A stretch of 64,000 nucleotides of DNA from Cucumis sativus (Eukaryota; Streptophyta; Magnoliopsida; Cucurbitales; Cucurbitaceae), in contig NW_022279581.1 in the NCBI RefSeq assembly GCF_000004075.3, forward strand, positions 62,001-126,000. Reading direction: 5' to 3'. The notes below the pieces were generated by a model. That model was not told the DNA's origin and ran no database searches. It saw only the letters and a program-made list of their open reading frames with translations. Positions 23,424 through 33,872 of the stretch are shown one piece after another (position 1 is the first letter of the stretch; every line of letters starts with the position of its first letter). The translations under genes and the position numbers were made by a program.

Positions 23424-23990
23424 GACGTAGTTCAAGGTTTTTTTTTTTTTTTATAATGGTGGACTGAACTTAAAGTTTTCTTTAAGTTGCCTACGTACCC
23501 TTTATAATGTAAGGATCAAGTCATAACGTAGTTCAACTTTTTGCTGGACTGGCTTAAGGTTTTCCTTAAGCTGCCTACGTACCCTTTATAATATAGGATC
23601 AGTCATAACGTAGTTCAACTTTTTTTGCTGGACTGGGCTTAAGGTTTTCCTTAAGCTGCCTACGTACCCTTTATAATATAGGGATCAAGTCATAACGTAG
23701 TTCAACCTTTTTTTTTTTGCTGGACTGGGCTTAAGGTTTTCCTTAAGCTGCCTACGTACCCTTTATAATATAGGGATCAAGTCATAACGTAGTTCAACTT
23801 TTTTTTTTTGCTGGACTGGGCTTAAGGTTCCTTAAGCTGCCTACGTACCCTTTATAACATAGGGATCAAGTCATAACGTAGTTCAACTTTTTTTTTTTGC
23901 TGACTGGGCTTAAGGTTTCCTTAAGCTGCCTACGTACCCTTTATAACATAGGGATCAAGTCATAACGTAGTTCAACTTTTTTTTTTTTTT
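23424..23990. repeat. 83-91-bp tandem array next to the integrase end
   Basis: About six units with starts near 23513, 23596, 23681, 23772, 23862 and 23951 share GGATCAAGTCATAACGTAG, a T run of 5-14, GCTGGACTGGGCTTAAGG and CTGCCTACGTACCC. Length differences come mainly from the T run. The last unit abuts the end of the integrase reading frame, so the array begins right after pol. Confidence 0.93.
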
Positions 23991-25099
23991 GCTAACAAAA
24001 TTAAGCATAAAATTTTTTAAGAAATTTACCATTGATTGGGCCAATTCGTAGTCCGTCTTGATCAACGATCTTGTATGCGCCATTTGTATAAACTTCTTTA
24101 ACAATGTAGGTCCATCCCATTTAGGTGTGAACTTATTTCCTGTATGCCTTGTTGTGATGATCGGTCTCCTTACGGCAAGTACTAGATCACCGACTTGAAA
24201 GGAGCGAGGTTTAACGTGTTTATCAAAAGCTTTGGACATTCTCGCTTGATAACATTCCAATGCTTGCTGAGCCTCTAATCGCTTTTCGTCAAGTGCTTCT
24301 AATTCTTGAAGACGTAACTTCACATTATCTTCGGTAGTCAATCCCTCTTGTACTGCCATTCTTAGTGACGGAATCTCCCTTTCGAGAGGAAGGACAGCCT
24401 CCACACCGTAAACAAGCGAATATGGTGTAACCCCTGTAGGGGTGCGATGAGTCGTCCGATAAGCCCATAATGCCTCGCCGATCTTTTCTTGCCAATCCCT
24501 CTTTGACTTGGAGACAATTTTCTTTAAAGATTACACAATGTTTGTTGAATGCTTCTGCTAGTCCATTCGCAGCTGCGTTGTACATGGATGACTTATATTG
24601 CTTGAATTTGAATTTTTCACAATAACTTGTCCATCATACTATTGGAGAATTGCTTTCCATTATCCGTCACGATTCGATGTGGAATACCGTATCGATAGAT
24701 GATGTGTGTTCGAATAAAGTCTGCCACGTTCTCCTTCTTGGCTTCTCTCAATGAAATGGCCTCAGCCCACCTTGAAAAATAGTCTGTTGCTGCTAGGATA
24801 TAAGAATGTCCTGCTGATGATTTTGGTGTAATGGGGCCAACCAGATCGAGTCCCCAAGCCTCAAAAGGCCAAGAAGCCACAGTTGGATGAAGAGGTTCTG
24901 GAGGTTGGTGTATGAAGTTTGCATGGTATTGACAAGGCTCACACTTCTTCACATAGTCTATTGAATCTTGGATCATCTTAGGCCAGTAGTAGCCCATTCT
25001 TCTTAGCTGGAATTGAAGCTTTGTCCCGATTGATGTGCTCCACAAACACCTGCATGTACTTCCTTTAGAGCTTTTACCGAATCTTCCTTTCCGAGACAT
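23955..25099 (-). CDS. Integrase region of the gypsy element (broken frame)
   Basis: Integrase inserts the element DNA. Parts lie in three frames: 25099-24617, 24585-24325 and 24404-23955. The first holds the second half of the zinc finger (CEPCQYHAN; the histidines HAGVCGAH lie in the previous frame), then the core with Asp in GLDLVGPI and Asp in VTDNGKQF. The catalytic Glu lies in the second part (ANGLAEAFNK). The third part holds the C-terminal DNA-binding region (FQVGDLVLAVRR, KFTPKWDGP). One-base changes of frame occur near 25045, 24605 and 24390, so no intact integrase is encoded as the sequence stands. Confidence 0.88.
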
Positions 25100-26217
25100 C
25101 GAAGGAAGAGCCCTTCAAGAGAACGGCGATATAAAGTTCCCTTGTAATAAATGAAGTGTGCTGCCCTTCTTCGTATCTCAATTTTATGACGAGAATCCTT
25201 TGGAAGCTTTCCATGTTCAAGATACTCTATGATGGGTTGACGCCAATCTTCTTCATCAATCAAATAGGATGTTGCCATGTTCACTTCCTGACATTCAGGC
25301 CTAACTGGGGGTATAATCCATCGTTGACAAAGTGGTATGTTCAGAGTTACATCATCTGGCATGGTCAAGGCCGTGGCTAAATTTGCCAATGCATCCGCTC
25401 TCTTATTTTCTACTCTAGGGACATGTTCTAACATCACATTATCAAACTTTTCCATCAATTGTCGAGCATAAGCAAAATATGGCTTCAAGTCTTCATGTTT
25501 CACGTCATATTGAAGCGAGAGTTGATTGATTATCAATTTTGAATCACCATAGACCTCTATGAATGACACTCCGATTTCTAATGCTATTTGAAGGCCAATT
25601 ATCAAAGCCTGATATTCAGCCACATTGTTTGAACACAATTCGGAAAGTGCAAAGCTATAAGGCAACATATGCTTCTCAGGAGAAATGAGGACAATGCCTG
25701 CCCCCGCACCACTTCTTCGAGCTGCACCATCGAAGTACATAGTCCAAGGTTCCATAACTTCTGTGAAGAAAACCTCATCGTCTGGTAGGTCATCACATAA
25801 CTTCCAATCCGAAGGAATTGGGTGGTCTGCTAAAAAGTCTGCTAGCGCTTGTCCTTTTATCGCCTTTTGGGGAATATAGACAATGTCATATTGTTGGAGT
25901 AGAACCGCCCATTTGGCTAAGCGTCCAGCGATGATTGGCCTGGATAGAACATACTTTATAGGGTCTGCTTTTGCCACTAGATGAACCGTGAAGGCCTGCA
26001 TATAATGCCTCAACTTATCAATGGCAAAGAAAAGTGCAAGACACATCTTTTCGATAGGAGAATAGTTAACTTCAGCCCCAATTAATGTTCTGCTTAGATA
26101 GTAGAGAGAACGCTCCTTTCCCTTTACCTCTTCTTGTGCCAGTAATGCTCCTAAGGACCTTTCTTGTGCAGCAATGTACAATATTAGTGGTTTGTCAGGT
26201 ACTGGAGCTCCCAGCAC
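25003..26217 (-). CDS. RNase H plus second, archaeal-like RNase H of the gypsy element
   Basis: One 404-codon open frame. Residues 1-130 are the normal gypsy RNase H and its tail (LSRTLIGAEVNYSPIEKMCL, KWAVLLQQYDIVYIPQKAIK). Residues 158-290 form a second RNase H with acidic residues at FDGAAR (D163), NNVAEYQAL (E201) and YGDSKL (D225), and a later ADALANLA. A second RNase H between the first and integrase is the diagnostic feature of Tat-type elements. The end runs into the integrase zinc finger (HAGVCGAH) before the frame changes. This is the longest undamaged part of pol. Confidence 0.92.
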   Translation of the reverse strand: MLGAPVPDKPLILYIAAQERSLGALLAQEEVKGKERSLYYLSRTLIGAEVNYSPIEKMCLALFFAIDKLRHYMQAFTVHLVAKADPIKYVLSRPIIAGRLAKWAVLLQQYDIVYIPQKAIKGQALADFLADHPIPSDWKLCDDLPDDEVFFTEVMEPWTMYFDGAARRSGAGAGIVLISPEKHMLPYSFALSELCSNNVAEYQALIIGLQIALEIGVSFIEVYGDSKLIINQLSLQYDVKHEDLKPYFAYARQLMEKFDNVMLEHVPRVENKRADALANLATALTMPDDVTLNIPLCQRWIIPPVRPECQEVNMATSYLIDEEDWRQPIIEYLEHGKLPKDSRHKIEIRRRAAHFIYYKGTLYRRSLEGLFLRCLGKEDSVKALKEVHAGVCGAHQSGQSFNSS

Positions 26218-26299
26218 TGGGGAGTAAGCAAGTATTTCTTTATGCTATCAAAAGCGTTCTGACAAGCTTCATCCCACACAAAATTTTCTCCTTTTCTCA

Positions 26300-27264
26300 T
26301 CAACTTTTGAAAAGGTTGACACCGACCGGCCAAGTTAGAGATGAACCTTCGGATGTAAGCCATCGTCCTTGGAGACTTCTTAGGTCATGCAAACTTTTAG
26401 GTCTTGACATCTTCTGAATGGCATCAATCTTGGACTGGTCTATTTCGATCCCTCGATGCCTTACAATGAAGCCAAGAAATTTTCCTGAAGTTACACCAAA
26501 CGCACACTTGAGAGGGTTCATCCTTAGCTGATATTTTCGCAAGCGATCAAACACGACTTTTAGATCCTTCAAATGGTCTTGTCGTCTCTTTGTTTTGACT
26601 ACAAGATCATCAACATAACATTCAACATACCTGTGCAACATATCATCAAACACTTTCTGCATGGCACGTTGATAAGTAGCGCCGGCATTTTTCAATCCAA
26701 AGGGCATCACCTTGTAACAGTATATTCCCTTTGGAGTTCTGAAAGCTGTCATTTCTTCATCTGAGAGGGCCATCCGTATTTGATTATATCCAGACGACCC
26801 ATCCATAAACGACAACGCCTCGTGTCCAGTAGTTGCATCAACCATGATTTCGGTGATGGGCAAGGGAAAATCATCTTTAGGGCATGCATTATTCAGATCG
26901 CGAAAGTCTACACAAACGCGAAGTTGTCCATTTTTTTTCTAACAGGGACAATGTTTGCTATCCACGTTGGATATTTGACCTCGCGAATGAATCCTGCTTC
27001 GATCAACTTGTTGACTTCCACCTCGATTTGAGGGATAAGCTCCGGTCGAAAACGTCGTTGTGCTTGTTTAATCGGTCGATATCCGGGTTTAATTGCAAGA
27101 TGATGGACTGCTACTTTTGGGTCAAGTCCTGGCATCTCCTTGTACGACCACGCAAAGATGTCCCTGTATTCGGTGAGCAAACTCATATATTTATCCACCT
27201 CTTCATTAGAGAGGGACGCACTAATGAAAGTCGGACGTGGTTCCTCTATTGTACCAAGGTTCAC
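26300..27264 (-). CDS. Reverse transcriptase region of the gypsy element (broken frame)
   Basis: Two frames carry one reverse transcriptase. 27264-26908 holds the N-terminal part (ending TWIANIVPVRKK), and 26863-26300 holds the palm with FMDGSSGYNQI, the active-site YVDD (about 26617-26606) and the KCAFGVTSGKFLGFIV motif. Between them the frame is lost at an A8 run (plus-strand T run 26931-26938), where one further base would continue the frame. The second part ends near 26300 and the frame resumes in the RNase H ORF at 26217. Confidence 0.92.
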
Positions 27265-27301
27265 CTCTTTTAGCTCGTCTACAGTAGATTGCCACCATCC
27301 T

Positions 27302-28730
27302 CTAAACTTTGTGGGGCATTTTCTGCGTCTTCTTCATGAGTTCCAGTCTCTGATTCCTCAATAATGGTGATGTGATGACATGAAGTTTCACTTCCCCTTG
27401 TTCCGACCCTTCTTTTTCAGGATTCGTTAGTATAACATCATGTCTTTTTACCTTTAACGAACCTTGACTTGTATTGAGAGTAACAAAAGTTTTTCTTTTC
27501 ATGCGAGAAGGAACGTTGCTATGAATTTCTCCATTTTCCTTTGTCTCGCAAGGAAACTTCTTACTACGATAATTATCGACATCTGTATGCTTAATTCGAC
27601 GCCAAACTTTCACACGAGACATTGGTTCCTTCTTCTTTGTATCTATGTTGGAATCAATGTTGTCGTGTGATCCTTTATCCCGAGATGATTAAAAATCGGA
27701 GCACGGGGTGCTTGTACATTTTTCTTTTTAGACACACCTAGCCTTTCAAAGGCTGATGGTCTTGTAGTTGTCAAGGCATGGCATGTGCTTTCTTCCTTTA
27801 TGGGAGTCGTAGTTAGCCTTCGAAAGACCGAATGTCTCTCAAGGTTTGGTACTGACTGGAGCCTTTCTCTTTCTGCCTCTGTCATGCTTAGCCTTTCAAA
27901 TACTACGGGACGTGCAACAGATGGTCTAATTCGATCAAATACTGAGATTCTCTGATTATCACCTTCTTTTACGTCAGTATTGTCATCCTCCTCTATAGTT
28001 ATATGATTGATGTCAACCACTTTTTCCTTCCCCTTTTTAGTTATACGGATCGGTTCTGGCGACTTGTATCCGAGTCCTTTTCTCGACACGGGTATAGAAT
28101 GTCCTTCCCGTAGAAGCTTCTTTTGAGTTGAGGAGAGCTCAGGTCGGTCATGAATTTCCAAGCTTTTAAACTCGGTGTGAGCTGTGAAGTCATAACCTGC
28201 TTTCGCCATCAATTTGTAAGCCTTGGGGTCGAATCCGTCTTTCGTTCGCCTTTGGGGCAAGTTTGCTTCCACCAGATCTACCTTTACCTCTTGCTTCGCT
28301 ATCTTAGTTAGTGGTGTAGTGAAGCTTTCTTTTATGATTTCGATGTCACCAACTTTCAAACCTTTTGGAGACTCCATGAATGGTGATTCGCCTTTCTTGC
28401 GCCTTGACAGAGGGACATAACGCAAAACAAAACTGGTGTGTTTGCAGCATTTTCATCCTTCAAGATCATACCCTTTGTGCTGCTAGTGTATGCTTCACCC
28501 TTTCCAGAGTTAAAGGTTCTCGCACTTTCATGTGGTTCTGTGGTTGCGAGTGATTTCAATTGTGAATTATCTTCTCCTTTTGTAAGAGGGGTTTCTGCAG
28601 GCAAAACTTCTAAAATATTATTATTCTTTGAATAAAACTTTGCATCTGCGAAGTGAGACTCAGCTTCTGAGAATGGATTAGAGTCGGCTTCAACCTTCTT
28701 TACACCCGTCCTGATAAAATTTGACAGCAC
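27302..28730 (-). CDS. Gypsy element linker between protease and reverse transcriptase
   Basis: Three ORFs in different frames (28730-28356, 28425-27643, 27622-27302) cover the long hydrophilic linker that Tat elements have here. It contains repeated RLS/RPSVARPVVFERL-like motifs (SVFRRLTTT, SAFERLGVS, PIFNHLG). No enzymatic motif is visible. An in-frame stop at 28896 separates it from the protease. Confidence 0.7.
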
Positions 28731-28895
28731 TGATGCAGTGTTGAAGTTACTACTCCGTTTCCATGAATCAAGGACGCCCTAGTAACAACTTGTAAGTAGT
28801 CCTTGAGTCTATGACATGAAACAATGCACTGGCCTTTAGGTCGCCAATTATGAGTTCTAACCGTATCATGCCTATTGCTCTTTTGGCTACCTTGG

Positions 28896-30311
28896 TTAAA
28901 ACCTATGAATTACTAGCTTGCTATTTGAGAGCTCGTCCATCAAGATGCCTAATTGCCACATAGTCGACTTTGGCATTATGTTGACAGCTGAGCCATTATC
29001 AATGAGGATTCGATCGACTCTCTGTTCTCGAACGTATCCAGAAACATACAAAGGTCTATTATGAAGTTTAGATCCCAACAACAAATCCTCATCTGAGAAG
29101 TCTATAGACATACAATAAGAACCACTCTCATATGTCATAGTCGGAGTACTCGAACTTGATGCTCTTGAATTTAGCAATGCATCAATAAGGATGGTTTTGG
29201 TCTCTTGAGGAAGTGATAATAGATCCTCTACATTAAACCTTGAAAGGTCTTTTGATACTCCCTCTCCTTCTAGTGATCTTGGAGGGATTATTTCTTCCTC
29301 CGTTGTGTTGATAGCATGACACGCAACGACTTCTGGGTCTTCATCCTGATGATCACAAAGGAAGCTTTTTGGAAGGAAGTCTGCCAAGGTCACTAAGCGT
29401 TGAGGTCGAGAGAAATTCATGTCTTCATTATGTACGAGCTTAAGCTTATGAGTCTTCTTCTTTTTCTTATTCTTTTGAGTCTTATTTCCTCTTCTATAGT
29501 TTTGGTAAGAGCGAGACTCTCTTTGGGTCGGGATCGACTGTCTTTTCTTTCGGTGGGTCACCACTATCCACCCTTCATCGTCTTCTTCAATTGGTCTTTT
29601 CTCTCCTTGAGGATCCTCGTATGAGATTTCCTGAAAGAATTGGACAACTATAGGCTCAAAGGTCCCGAACTGGACCAAGCTTTTCCTTTGCTCAAAAATC
29701 AATCTCGACGAAGAAGCCTCAGACATTATCGTCACTTCAGCGTGGTTTGTTTGAGCTACTTCCTCCAAATCTAGCTCAATCCTTTTCTCACGAGCCAACC
29801 TTAGAATTAGCTCCTTCAGCACGAAGCATTTCTCTACTGGATGACTGATGACCCGATGATACTTGCAGTAATTGGGATCATCTACCTTTCCTGCTTGCTC
29901 AGGTCGTTTACATTCTGGCAGCTGGATCAGCTGCTTCTCTAGTAGTTGCTCTAGCATGTCAGCGATATCTGAATCAGGAAATGGGTAAACTTTTTCCTGC
30001 CTTTCTTTTAAAGTCAGACGTCGCCTTTCGCTTCCATCATCCTTCTTTTCAACCCTCGCTTCCTTTCCTTTGGAGAATTTCAGCGGGGTTGTGTTTACGA
30101 CCATAGATTCTTTCGAGGTGCTTTTCACTATCTTTTCAGCACCTTTCATCTCTTTCTTATCTTTCTTTACTTCAGGAACAAGAAAATCTTTAGTTCCTCT
30201 ACTGGCGATGCTCAACTCCATATCATGAGCTCGAGTTGCCAGTTCTTCAAATGTGCGGGGCTTTATTCCTGCAAAATGTAGAGGAGTCCCCAGTGCATGC
30301 CTTGGGTGCAC
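28896..30311 (-). CDS. Gag C-terminal part and aspartic protease of the gypsy element
   Basis: The frame has 471 codons. A gag-type motif lies near residues 145-165 (YCKYHRVISHPVEKC), the middle is charged, and the end carries the protease site (RILIDNGSAVNIMP, Asp at about residue 438). The classical D-S/T-G triplet is D-N-G here, as in many plant gypsy elements. The frame stops soon after the active site, so the protease is cut short in this copy. Confidence 0.85.
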   Translation of the reverse strand: MHPRHALGTPLHFAGIKPRTFEELATRAHDMELSIASRGTKDFLVPEVKKDKKEMKGAEKIVKSTSKESMVVNTTPLKFSKGKEARVEKKDDGSERRRLTLKERQEKVYPFPDSDIADMLEQLLEKQLIQLPECKRPEQAGKVDDPNYCKYHRVISHPVEKCFVLKELILRLAREKRIELDLEEVAQTNHAEVTIMSEASSSRLIFEQRKSLVQFGTFEPIVVQFFQEISYEDPQGEKRPIEEDDEGWIVVTHRKKRQSIPTQRESRSYQNYRRGNKTQKNKKKKKTHKLKLVHNEDMNFSRPQRLVTLADFLPKSFLCDHQDEDPEVVACHAINTTEEEIIPPRSLEGEGVSKDLSRFNVEDLLSLPQETKTILIDALLNSRASSSSTPTMTYESGSYCMSIDFSDEDLLLGSKLHNRPLYVSGYVREQRVDRILIDNGSAVNIMPKSTMWQLGILMDELSNSKLVIHRF

Positions 30312-31293
30312 ATTTCTACAGCCGACAGTTCGGTGAGCCGATCTTTACAGTCAAGACTTAGAGCTCTCCATCTATTGATGTAGTCGATGACTGGTTCTCC
30401 CTTTCTTTGTTTCGTATTTGTAAGCTCCATCATGCTTACAGTACGCCTGGTGCTGTAGAAGCGATTGAGAAACTCCTTTTCTAGTTGTTCCCAACTCTCA
30501 ATGCTTTCTGGCTCCAGATCAGTATACCATTCAAAAGCATTTCCTTTCAAGCTTCGAACAAATTGTCTGACTAGTTGATCTCCTCTTGATCCTGCATTCT
30601 CACATGTTTCGACGAAGTGAGCAACGTGCTGTTTTGGATTGCCCTTTCCGTCAAACTGCTGGAATTTTGGAGGCTGATATCCAAGCGGCATTCTCAAGTT
30701 GTCGATTCTTTTGGTGTATGGTTTAGAGTACATGAAAGAAGTCTGAGATGGGCCTCCATATTGTGCTCTGATGGAGTTGTGATCATATCTTGTAATTGTT
30801 GAACCGAGAGAGAAGCCACAGAAGTTGATTGTTGTTGTGGCTGATTTTCTTGTACCACGTTCTTCCCTTTGTCATCAACTTTAACGACAGGAGTTTGACT
30901 CGATTCAGCAGTTTCACGAGTCTGCATCTGCTCCTTTAAAGCTGCAATTTCGTGGTCTCGTTCATCAACAACCTTCATCAGGAGATTAATTTTTCTCTCC
31001 ATCTCCGCCATGGCAGTCTCGACTGCTACATCAGCCATCATGACGGACATCACATCTGGGTGTGCTTCTTTCAGTGACCTGCTAGAGGCAGAATCATAAT
31101 CATTATATAGAGGATTTTCCTTGATGACAATTCCAGCTTTAGGAGATTCCATCAATTGCTTCAGGATGCTCTGCGCGATGGCGGAACCTTGGTCTTGCCC
31201 TTGGATGATCCCCTTGGAACGACTACGGGTGATAGGTCCCGTGTAGGTGTCGCTTGCAGCTGAAGATTTGGATGCAGCTTTCTTTGATGCCAT
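30263..31293 (-). CDS. Gag of the gypsy element
   Basis: Two overlapping frames. The first (ATG at 31293, to 30694) starts MASKKAASKSS and contains a predicted coiled coil (MERKINLLMKVVDERDHE). An upstream TTG reading through the primer-binding site is not a credible start. The second frame (30733-30263) holds the retrotransposon gag domain (FQQFDGKGNPKQHVAHFVE, AFEWYTDLEPESI, FLNRFYSTRR). Gag forms the particle. A one-base frame change near 30700 separates them, and another near 30290 leads into the next ORF. Confidence 0.9.
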
Positions 31294-31344
31294 TGATTTG
31301 CTTGTAGATCTAGATGATGAGAGAGAGATGAGAGGTAGAGATGG

Positions 31345-31362
31345 TCCCACTGGGCGTGCCAA
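31345..31362 (-). other. Primer-binding site region of the gypsy element
   Basis: On the minus strand, two to three bases after the 5' LTR end, lies TTGGCACGCCCAGTGGGACC, whose TGG can pair with a tRNA CCA end. I cannot name the tRNA with confidence. Confidence 0.6.
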
Positions 31363-31364
31363 TT

Positions 31365-32256
31365 TGTTCGCACGAGATTTCCGGAGAAATTTAATTCGTG
31401 GACTTGAACTTGGAGTTGATGTTGTATTTTTGTTGATTTGATGCGATGCGGTTCAATCTCTAGAATTTGATCCTCTGATTCTCTCTCAACTGTATGTCTA
31501 CGCTTGATTTGGAGGAAGCGGAGCACGTGATGTTCTTGAAGTTTGTTGAACGTCTACGCTTGATTTGGAGACGGAGCACGTGATGTTCTTGAAGTTTGTT
31601 GAACGTCTACGCTTGATTTGGAGAGGCGGAGCACGTGATTTTCTTCAAGTTGGTTGAATGCTTTACGCTTGATTTGAGGAAGCGGAGCACGTGATGTTCT
31701 TGAAGTTTGTTGAACGTCTACGCTTGATTTGGAGAAGCGGAGCACGTGATTTTCTTCAAGTTGGAGTCTTGGAAGAAAGTTTGTATCTTCAAAACAGCTT
31801 CAATCTTCGAGGATGGTCAACTTCAGAAGTTAGGGAGTCTTCTAGCTTTTGGAAGAATTCTCTCTGGATCTTCTAGAGTCAAAATTTTCCAACCCCTGCA
31901 AATGAGGAGAATTCCTCTATTTATAGAGTTCACTGGTGGGCTTTATGGGTTTGAACTTGGTTAGTCCATGGACCAGACCCATGGGCTCAACCATATGGAC
32001 TTAGGTTATATTTAGTCTTTGGGCTCAATTAAGCTTATTTTTTTGGCTTAATTGAACTAAAATGATTAACTTAATCCAACGATTAATATGAAAACATGTG
32101 GCATTATTAGAATGACCAATTTATTTATTTTAACTCTTTAATTTGGGGCATGTGTCAATTTTAATTAGTCCCAAATTTAATTATTTGTACTTTTCATCAT
32201 TAACTTAATAAATGATGTGGCAACTTGTGATTGGTCTCAAAATTTCTTATTCAACA
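31365..32256 (-). repeat. 5' LTR of the gypsy element
   Basis: 892 bp, same ends as the left copy. On the minus strand it has TATAAATAG at 31925-31917, so transcription should start about 30 bp further left. The five G-box units (CACGTG at 31524, 31577, 31632, 31688, 31743) are then downstream of the start, in the transcribed leader part of the LTR. Confidence 0.93.
31917..31925 (-). promoter_or_regulatory. TATA box of the gypsy 5' LTR
   Basis: TATAAATAG on the minus strand, a strong plant TATA match, conserved in the other LTR at 19474-19482. Confidence 0.7.
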
Positions 32257-32261
32257 GCCTC
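32257..32261. repeat. Target site duplication of the gypsy element, right (GCCTC)
   Basis: Exact copy of 18923-18927. Confidence 0.88.
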
Positions 32262-33165
32262 ACTAGAGGAGAAAGTGAGGGAGAATAAGAAAGTCGAAAG
32301 TGAGGGAGAAGGTGAAAGGTGACAACGAGGGAGAAGGAAAAAGATAATAATAGAAAAAAAATTGATTTTAAGGGTTTTTTTTTAATTGAAGTACAATACA
32401 GGCCTTTTATGCAACATGACCTTAGCTCAACTCATATAGTGTATATTCATTTATTTATCTTAAAACCCATCTTTTTATAAAACTCATCTCAAAACTCTTT
32501 ATACCCTTAAAAATAATCCAATTGTTTATTGTACCCAATTGAAATTTTTTAAAAATATTTACTAGTGGAAATTTTTAAAAATATTTACTAGGGTATACAT
32601 AAGCTGGGTTGGATAAATAATATAGACCGACCTGAAAAATTGAACATTCAATATGCAATGGTCAATTCTACCTAGTTGGGTTGGGTGAGTTGTTTAGATT
32701 TGAAGCACTCTTTTAATTGTTTAAAAAGAACTACACGATTTGTGTATATTATCTAAATAATTGTTTACCTAGTTAATACGATTGTTTAGATTTGAAGTAA
32801 TTTTGAATATGGTTTAAATGATTGCTTATTTAGTTAACACGGTCGTCTAGATTTGAAGTCCTTTTCCATCGTTTAAAAATAATTACACGATCGTATGGAT
32901 ATGATCTAAACGATCATTTGCCTTGTTAACACAATCGTTTAGATTTGAAGTCGATAAGACTAAATGACGTGGCTCAAGTGTTTTTATTCTCCAAATTTCT
33001 AACCCAATCTAACTAAATACGAAATTTAACCCAACCGAGTGTAAAATTGGGTTGGATAATCCAAGTTGGTCGAATTAATTTAAGATAGGATATGCTTATT
33101 ATACTCTACATAATATTTGCCTAACTAAAAATAAAAGAAAAGTTAAACATGGTATCATAAAATGG
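32262..33165. other. Spacer between the gypsy element and RPN2, with a diverged repeat
   Basis: A GAGGGAGAA-rich purine stretch (32270-32340) continues the pre-insertion site. From 32690 to 32960 the phrase GTTTAGATTTGAAGT returns four times (about 32691, 32782, 32845, 32936) with ACACGAT and GTTAACAC words between, a worn tandem repeat. No gene is seen. Confidence 0.5.
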
Positions 33166-33175
33166 GCCACGTGGC
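33161..33175 (+). promoter_or_regulatory. G-box / ERSE-II-like site in the RPN2 promoter
   Basis: GCCACGTGGC (33166-33175) is a perfect G-box palindrome. With the preceding bases it reads AATGG-G-CCACG, one mismatch from the ER-stress element II (ATTGG-N-CCACG). It lies shortly upstream of the RPN2 5' UTR. ER glycosylation genes are often induced by the unfolded protein response, so a role is plausible but inferred. Confidence 0.4.
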
Positions 33176-33412
33176 AGTAGGAAGTTTTGGTCTAAACGAA
33201 TCCTAAAACCCTTCCCTTCCCACTCCACTCTCCCAGCGGCGCGCCCTCCGTTTCAAAGCCTCGCTTCTCTTCATCTTTTCGATTCAAAGCCCAGCCCGCC
33301 ATCCAGCGTCCTGTTGTTCCCGATTCATTTGCATGTCGCCAGTCCACCAGCCTGCCCTCTCTCTCATCTATTAGTTTCAGTTGCTTCTCTCCTCTCTATC
33401 ATCTTCTCCGAG

Positions 33413-33870
33413 GTACTTCATTCACTTCAAAACTGCTTCAGCCAAATCTATAGATCAGTAATTTAGATCCAAAATTGGAAAACCTATTATGATCTGATTT
33501 CAATTTAATTTTTTTTAAGGTTTCGTTTGGTTTAAATTCAGATCAATCTGTTTGGTGGTTGACTTCAGTGTTACCGGAACGTGTATAACTCTCAAATTTG
33601 GGAAATTGTAGATTTAAAATTCTTCTTTGAGCAGTTTTACCAAAACGTAGTTAAAAGCACGATTCTTCCCCCATTCCACACGACCCCCCTTTGGCTAATC
33701 TACCTCAATTCTTTCAGAAGCTTGTCTCTTTAATCTATACCCTAGGATTCTTCAAAATCCATTTCTATTTGCTAAATTTTATATGGATTAGCTTTGTATT
33801 TAGGAATTGCATCATATGTGGAATTGATTGGATCACACATTAATGTTTCTTCACTGCTACTCTTTTGCAG
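33413..33870 (+). other. Intron in the RPN2 5' UTR
   Basis: Donor CCGAG|GTACTT after 33412 and acceptor TTTTGCAG at 33863-33870, two bases before the ATG. The pyrimidine-rich stretch before it (about 33200-33412) is the likely first, non-coding exon. Confidence 0.6.
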
Positions 33871-33872
33871 CA

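Larger units (their letters stand above)
18928..32256 (-). mobile_element. Full-length Ty3/gypsy retrotransposon, Tat-type, 13.3 kb
   Basis: The element is complete: TSD GCCTC, LTR 18928-19813, internal region, LTR 31365-32256, TSD GCCTC. Transcription runs right to left. Order in element direction: 5' LTR, primer-binding site, gag, protease, a long linker, reverse transcriptase with YVDD, RNase H, a second (archaeal-like) RNase H, integrase, four tandem arrays, polypurine tract, 3' LTR. The extra RNase H before integrase and the long array-rich 3' part are marks of the Tat lineage (Ogre/Retand group). The LTRs match by eye over about 490 bp outside the repeat array with one difference (19520 against 31963), so insertion is recent. 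The coding part nonetheless changes frame about ten times. It is either non-autonomous or carries assembly indels. Confidence 0.95.

Noticed and set aside
20778..23990. CRISPR-like arrays
   Set aside because: Direct repeats are adjacent or have repetitive spacers, lie in a plant retroelement, and have no cas genes nearby.
18928..32256. Endogenous pararetrovirus
   Set aside because: Two LTRs, a 5-bp target duplication, integrase and a second RNase H identify a gypsy retrotransposon; no movement or coat protein motifs were seen.
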